Position numbers and translations under genes: made by a program. From positions 5,880,001-5,944,000 of the forward strand of contig NC_019771.1 in NCBI RefSeq assembly GCF_000317695.1: a stretch of DNA of 64,000 nt, written 5' to 3'. The notes beneath the pieces were generated by a model, which was not told the origin of the DNA, searched no databases, and was given only the letters and a program-made list of their open reading frames with translations. Within the stretch, counting starts at the first letter, position 1, and each line of letters opens with the position of its first letter. The stretch comes from Anabaena cylindrica PCC 7122. Its GTDB lineage: Bacteria; Cyanobacteriota; Cyanobacteriia; Cyanobacteriales; Nostocaceae. Shown in pieces: positions 60,101 to 64,000 of the stretch.

Positions 60101-60979
60101 GTTGATGGCAGAATCAAAGCTACCATTTTTGCCAAATACTATGTAAGCTTGCCCGGAATTTGTACCATTTGGAGCAGCTTGGGGAGCGCCAATAATCAGA
60201 TCATCAATGCCGTCGTTGTTGATGTCTCCCGCACTGCTGACGGATAAGCCTGAGTAGTCTTCTATGCTCTGTCCGTTAATGACAAAACCGTTACTGCCAT
60301 TAAGACTGTTGAGGTTGAAACTGGAATCAAAGTTACTCGCACCAAATACTATGTAAGTCTGTCCCGGTTTGCCGTTGGAAGTGGTATAGGCATTGGGAGC
60401 GCCGATAATCAGGTCATCAATGCCGTCATTGTTGATATCGCCGGCACTACTGACTGAGTAGCCTAATTCGTCTTCTGCATTCAGACCGTTGATGACTAAG
60501 CCGTTGTTGCCAAGGTTGGAGAGATCAATGGTGGAATTGGAACTGAAACTGTTTTTGCCAAATACTACATAGCTGCTGCCAATGTTATTGTTGTTATTGG
60601 TGTCAGCAAAGGGAGCGCCGATAATTATATCGTCGATGCCGTCGCCATTCACGTCTCCTGCTGCACTAATAGAACGACCTGCTGCTTCGCTTTCAGTAGC
60701 ACCGAGGATAGTAAAACCGTTGATCCCATTTAGGGTGGAGATGTCAATGGTAGGAGCAAAGCCGTTTTTGCTGCCAAATACTACGTAGCTTGCTCCAGCG
60801 TTCCCTTTTGCTTGGGGGTCGGCTTGGGGAGCGCCGATAATTATGTCATCAACACCGTCACCGTTAATATCTCCCGCACTGCTAACTGAGTAGCCTAAGT
60901 TGTCATCGTTTGTGTTGCCATTGATGAAGGTAAAGCCGTTTGTGCCATTAAGTGTGGAGATATCTACTTTTTCAGTCAT
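57185..60979 (-). CDS. FG-GAP / cadherin-like / DUF4114 exoprotein
   Basis: 1264 residues. About 1-490: seven FG-GAP (integrin alpha-like) repeats, each with GDxNxDGxDDLIIGAP calcium loops, suggesting a beta-propeller. About 495-915: four cadherin-like repeats (PTDLALTAITIDENVASETV, then SYLIKVKTTDQDGLSYEKEL); three are almost identical, from a 315-base DNA repeat. About 975-1264: two DUF4114-type segments, ending LGDNTFGFEDLVNGGDGDFN and DIVVKFEL. No Sec signal; probably exported by a type I-like route and acting in adhesion or surface structure. Transcribed alone, after a 1-kb gap. Confidence 0.88.
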   Translation of the reverse strand: MTEKVDISTLNGTNGFTFINGNTNDDNLGYSVSSAGDINGDGVDDIIIGAPQADPQAKGNAGASYVVFGSKNGFAPTIDISTLNGINGFTILGATESEAAGRSISAAGDVNGDGIDDIIIGAPFADTNNNNNIGSSYVVFGKNSFSSNSTIDLSNLGNNGLVINGLNAEDELGYSVSSAGDINNDGIDDLIIGAPNAYTTSNGKPGQTYIVFGASNFDSSFNLNSLNGSNGFVINGQSIEDYSGLSVSSAGDINNDGIDDLIIGAPQAAPNGTNSGQAYIVFGKNGSFDSAINLADIDGTNGFIINGQEGDKLGFSVSSAGDINNDGIDDLIIGAHDADPNGIMNAGQSYVVFGKNGNFDPIFDLSTLNGNNGFVINGINEFDNSGWSVSGVGDISGDGIDDLIVSANNADPNGESSGQSYVVFGKNGSFASAINLTDIDGTNGFIIDGIAEFDNLGNSVSGAGDVNGDGIADLILSAPFASSQSGEGYIIFGINSAPTDLLLSNNSINENVASETVIGTFTTTDPNVKVQTFSYSLVAGNGDADNDAFVIDNGSLKIKLSPDFESKAVYNIRVKTTDQGGLSYEKELTINVNDLDDEGNNTAPTDLALTAITIDENVASETVIGTFITTDSDAGDTFTYSLIDDDNYPDNGAFSIDGGNLKINQSPDFETKSSYLIKVKTTDQDGLSYEKELTINVNDINETGTNVAPTDLALTAITIDENVASETVIGTFITTDSDAGDTFTYSLVDDDNYPDNSAFSIDGENLKITQSPDFETKSSYLIKVKTTDQDGLSYEKELIINVNDINETGTNVAPTDLALTAITIDENVASETVIGTFITTDSDAGDTFTYSLVDDDNYPDNSVFSIDGENLKINQSPDFETKSSYLIKVKTTDQDGLFYEKELTINVNDINEGPTSGGSSTTKLVKISDDVFQIQTNNSKATLEVTLTGLSSSLVNELGAFTVDDAAGTINGIAPGEVGYAEAALANSKVIFSAISKIPQQFDANNINKLLGFDPNDNLRFYVVKNGSTDSVKAGITSISNLIFPSSSTLQSTDLGNNNFSLAWEDGSGNPQGFEDLVVKIQATDNPLPLGTGLQDRSQGENIDLRDVSGLVTAEFTVYREAAFDNYVGFYKVTDENGGIDIDGDGTADILPGQSGYTQAVVNQHLSNLGLSVTNGQTANFSGTLEGGAIYVPFLIVNSRPDAVLDNNVSNDPAVYFTFLGANSDQTDHVRLLGDNTFGFEDLVNGGDGDFNDIVVKFELQAIA
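58246..59190 (-). repeat. Three tandem 315-base coding repeats
   Basis: Phrase CATTGATGTCATTAACATTG recurs at about 58246, 58561 and 58876, a period of 315 bases (105 codons), with few differences between units. It lies within the cadherin-like part of the exoprotein gene. Confidence 0.85.
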
Positions 60980-61979
60980 AATTCTGTAGTATTTTTAGCT
61001 TTTTCAAGTTTTGATAAATTGCCGTTACTGCTTTGTAATCGGCTCGTCTTTGCTGTTAATCTGCGTGAAAAAATTTCTCTGTGCTGTAGTTGAGTAGCCA
61101 GAGTTGATATGAATTGGAGATGTCTAATAGGAAGGAGTTCACTCTGCGATTAATCTGCATGAGGAAATTCCTTACTTGAATGTAGGGGTTTTAAACCTCT
61201 TGTGCTGTCAGTCCTGTATAGCTACACTTAGAGCGGTAGCAGGGCGTTGAGCAGCGTACAATTAATTAGACGTTTTTACTCAGAGTTGCTATGGATAGAA
61301 AGTAGTCAGGGATAGGAATTAATCCCGCTGTTAATCTGCGTTAAGATTGCTCTCTGTACCGTGGTAAAGCAGTCAGAGCTTAATATTTATAGCAATGGGT
61401 ATGAGGGAAATCCGGGTTAAACTCTATGCAAAATAAAACCTAGATTTTAATTCAATTACCCAAACTACGATCTGCTGTCAGCAGTAGCTATTAGCGATAA
61501 CTATACCTAAGTTATGCTACGCTGACGGCCAGCTTTGCGATCGCACACTATGAAAATCCATGTCTATCTAGACCTGGGGTTTTTCCGATGACACCCGAAC
61601 GACCCTACTAAAATGAATCTACCAAGATGCTGAAGTTTTTACTTATCTTTTAGGGGTTTAATTTTCTATTGATGGATAAGGTTTTCATTAAACGCCCAAG
61701 ATAAATATAGCCTATATCCTCTACTATTAATTGTCAAGTTTCCATAAAGTTTAGACAAAGAATACTTAAAACGCTGAGTTTTCTTTTAATGACTATAGTT
61801 GTTGATTCCCACATATAAGGTCTGTTTGTCAAGATTGTGCCAGAAAAAAGATGATATTTTTTGACATTTGATTTATTTTAATTATGATGTGCTAGTAGAA
61901 AAACCATCACAATGTTCTCGGTATAACTGTTAACTTGTAGTCAAGATAGAAGCAAGAGTTTTATTAGAGACATAAGAAG
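60980..61979. other. 1-kb gene-free region with imperfect repeats
   Basis: No convincing frame on either strand. Two long and one short imperfect direct repeats: 61051-61105, 61146-61175 and 61326-61380, with the core GTTAATCTGCGT and, in the long ones, CTCTGTACCGTGGT-like and CAGAG blocks. One HIP1 site near 61547. It must contain the promoters of both divergent flanking genes. Confidence 0.55.
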
Positions 61980-62753
61980 ATGTATTTCAACTTTTTTATA
62001 AGTTCGATTGCGGGAATTATTGTCACAGTATTACTGGCTTTTGGTGTTTTGCAGTGGTTTCATGTGTCCGCTGGTAGCTTTCTCGATTGGGTAATTGGTG
62101 GGGCGAGTTTTTGGTGGTTATTGGTAATTGTGACAGTTCCATGGAATGTCCATTTTCAGGCTAAAGAAGTTTTAGCCCAAGCAGCAGAATCAATAGAAAA
62201 AAACATTTCCGTAGATGAGAAACAAGTTAAGTATGTAAAAGTTTTAGCCAAGCGATCGCTCTTGATTGCAATTGGTTTACACTTAGTTTCAGCCTTTGCT
62301 CTGTATATCCTGGCTGTTACAGGTATTAGTACTGTCGGATATATTAGTTCTGGTGCAGCTGTATTATTAACTTTACTGCGTCCAGCTATCAGCGCCTACG
62401 AGTATTTGTATACTCGGTTGAGAATGATTCGTCAAGCATTTACCTATCCACGGGAAGATATTGTGGAATTGCGTCACCGTTTTGATGAAATAGAGCAAAA
62501 AATCAAATCTTTAGAAGAGCAACTTAACCCAGAACAGCCTTATTCTTTAGTAGCAAATAATCAACGGTTTTCGGAAGAGACACGCCGAGAATTAGCGCGG
62601 ATTGTTGCTAGTTTAGAGGAAGTACGCGCTACAAACCAATCTGAACATGAACGTCTGTCTAGAGAAGCCAGAAATGCGATCGCACAACTTTCCACTGATG
62701 GGCAATTTCTTGATCATGTCCGTGAAATTATTAGATTTTTTAAATCAGCATGA
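61980..62753 (+). CDS. Membrane protein with C-terminal coiled coil
   Basis: 257 residues. Four membrane helices: about 5-25 (ISSIAGIIVTVLLAFGVL), 34-54, 92-113 and 120-138. From about 155 a charged helical part (VELRHRFDEIEQKIKSLEEQ, then ETRRELARIVASLEEV and HERLSREARNAIAQL) forms a coiled coil in the cytoplasm. No known domain recognised; it could be a membrane scaffold. ATG at 61980; the ribosome site is weak (AAGAAG). Confidence 0.72.
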   Translation: MYFNFFISSIAGIIVTVLLAFGVLQWFHVSAGSFLDWVIGGASFWWLLVIVTVPWNVHFQAKEVLAQAAESIEKNISVDEKQVKYVKVLAKRSLLIAIGLHLVSAFALYILAVTGISTVGYISSGAAVLLTLLRPAISAYEYLYTRLRMIRQAFTYPREDIVELRHRFDEIEQKIKSLEEQLNPEQPYSLVANNQRFSEETRRELARIVASLEEVRATNQSEHERLSREARNAIAQLSTDGQFLDHVREIIRFFKSA

Positions 62754-62773
62754 ATATAAATTAAATGATCACA

Positions 62774-62811
<38 letters not shown>

Positions 62812-62824
62812 ACGAATGTAGAAT

Positions 62825-62845
62825 CCCCGTGTCTTTAGACCGGGG
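62825..62845. terminator. Hairpin between convergent genes
   Basis: CCCCG and CGGGG with inner GTC/GAC pairing. It lies between the membrane protein gene and glgA, which face each other; no long T-run. Confidence 0.5.
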
Positions 62846-62870
62846 AATGTCAATCGCTCTAAATTACTAA

Positions 62871-64000
62871 TCAGGGCTTACCATTAGACTCAGTTAAAAT
62901 TAACTTTGGTTCTTCTGGTGTGGGTTCTTCTTCTGGCAAACCGTACATTGATTTGTACAGCTTATCGTACTGCTTGGCAGATTCATACCAACTGAAGTTT
63001 TGACTCATACCGCGTTTTTGTAATTCTTGCCATTGGGGTTTGAAACGGAAACCTTCCCAAGCGCGAATCATGCAGGTGAATAGGTCTAACGGTTCATAGC
63101 GGTCGAAGCAATAGCCAGTACCGGCTTCATTGACTGGATCGTAATGTGATACGGTGTCAACTAATCCACCTGTGCGGCGGACAATGGGGACAGAACCGTA
63201 ACGCAAAGCCATCATTTGACTGATACCACAGGGTTCAAATCGGCTAGGCATGAGAAAAGCATCAGTACCAGCGTAAATGCGACGAGAAAGGGCATCGTTA
63301 TACAGTAAGTAAGTTGCCATGCGTCCGGGATAGCGGGATGCTAATTGCCACATTTGGGTTTCATAATAGCGATCGCCTGTTCCCAGCAAAACAAATTGAG
63401 CATCTGTATAAGCCATGAAGCGGTCTAGAATTTGCATAACTAAATCCAGACCTTTTTGTTCCACTAACCTTGTCACCATGCCAATCAGAAAGGCATTAGA
63501 ATTGACTTCTAAGCCTACTTCTTCTTGCAAAGAAATTTTATTGGCTTTGCGTTTATCTAAGGTATCGGTGGTGAAAGTTTGGGTGATGTATTTATCATTG
63601 GCAGGATTATAAACTTCTGTATCTATGCCGTTGATAATCCCTGATAGTTTCCCACTAATAAAAGATAGCAAACCTTCGATTTGTTCACCGTAAGCAGGAG
63701 TCTTGATTTGATCTGCATAGGTGGGAGAAACTGTGTTTACCTTATTGGCAAACTGAACTGCTGCGGCCATGGTGTTATGACCTTGCATATACCAGGGACA
63801 CCAAGTAATTTTCTCTAAATACCAACGCCACGGCCCTTGATAAGCTAGGTTATGAATGGTAAATACAGTGGTGATATCTGGAGATTGGTTCAACCAAACT
63901 GGTAACATTCCTGTATGCCAATCATGACAGTGAACAATTTCTGGCTTCCAGTAATTCCAGCAGAATTCCGCTGCACCATTGGAGAAAAAGGTGAACCGCC
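62871..64000 (-). CDS. glgA: Glycogen synthase, C-terminal part (runs off the window)
   Basis: About 376 residues visible; the frame stays open to the right edge (RFTFFSNGAAEFCW, then IVHCHDWHTGMLPVWL), so the ATG at 63908 is internal. GT5 features: CHDWHTG, TIHNLAYQG, VNTVSPTYA, INGIDTEVYNP, GMVTRLVEQKGLDL, LLGTGDRYYE, MPSRFEPCGISQMMALRYG and RRTGGLVDTV. It extends alpha-1,4-glucan from ADP-glucose in the cytosol. Cyanobacteria have two such genes; which one this is cannot be said. Confidence 0.95.
   Translation of the reverse strand, partial: RFTFFSNGAAEFCWNYWKPEIVHCHDWHTGMLPVWLNQSPDITTVFTIHNLAYQGPWRWYLEKITWCPWYMQGHNTMAAAVQFANKVNTVSPTYADQIKTPAYGEQIEGLLSFISGKLSGIINGIDTEVYNPANDKYITQTFTTDTLDKRKANKISLQEEVGLEVNSNAFLIGMVTRLVEQKGLDLVMQILDRFMAYTDAQFVLLGTGDRYYETQMWQLASRYPGRMATYLLYNDALSRRIYAGTDAFLMPSRFEPCGISQMMALRYGSVPIVRRTGGLVDTVSHYDPVNEAGTGYCFDRYEPLDLFTCMIRAWEGFRFKPQWQELQKRGMSQNFSWYESAKQYDKLYKSMYGLPEEEPTPEEPKLILTESNGKP

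Overview
The window looks like chromosomal DNA of a filamentous, Nostocales-type cyanobacterium (Anabaena/Nostoc/Dolichospermum relatives). The evidence is the high density of HIP1 octamers (GCGATCGC), moderate-to-low GC, heptanucleotide short tandem repeats in several intergenic gaps, many miniature inverted-repeat elements, and typical cyanobacterial proteins: Rps1B-type S1 protein, DUF3326 protein, short photolyase-like protein, squalene-hopene cyclase, pseudo-caspase and RTX/Calx-beta exoproteins. No tRNA, rRNA or CRISPR array was found by eye.

Layout. 1-1004: start of a flotillin-like gene and its NfeD/YqiJ-type partner. 1005-4430: accessory DNA with a decayed DUF4351-type gene, an intact ISL3-family insertion sequence with perfect ends and an 8-bp target duplication, and a VapBC-type toxin-antitoxin pair. 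4428-11150: housekeeping and regulatory genes (S1 protein, dienelactone hydrolase, GntR regulator, L32, a pseudo-caspase, small coiled-coil protein). 11340-14572: divergent hopanoid genes hpnB and shc. 14650-15500: two tiny genes and a ParE toxin fragment cut by a MITE. 15543-22569: a probable zinc-starvation locus: a Zur-like box and a HemB without the zinc cysteines, an FAD oxidoreductase, a second Zur-like box and a His-rich COG0523 metallochaperone, folE, a COG0523-like protein without its metal motif, and two metallophosphoesterase-like proteins with altered metal ligands. 23195-27608: radC, an RNase II-family gene, rpsR, rpmG and an RDD membrane protein.

28140-37747 holds two giant minus-strand exoprotein genes: an RTX/Calx-beta protein carrying a complete GH9 cellulase domain, and an SBBP/Calx-beta/RTX protein. 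They share the 44 bases before their start codons and a large Calx-beta module. 38180-41078: moeA and a MATE transporter. 41203-45617: an unassigned minus-strand group (DUF3326 protein, PLP-dependent Orn/Lys/Arg decarboxylase-like protein, SET-domain protein, Cys-cluster protein). 45999-47585: B12-dependent radical SAM protein. 47640-52300: an accessory island of small gene pairs and toxin-antitoxin debris, with one HATPase/STAS-like protein. 52640-64000: hemE, an antenna-less photolyase-like protein divergent from a lipoxygenase, a giant FG-GAP/cadherin/DUF4114 protein, a coiled-coil membrane protein and the 3' part of glgA.

Across the right half a MITE family with TTAGGGA-like ends recurs. 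It sits right at gene ends, supplying stop codons in at least two cases, and in the divergent promoter region of the photolyase-like gene and lipoxygenase.
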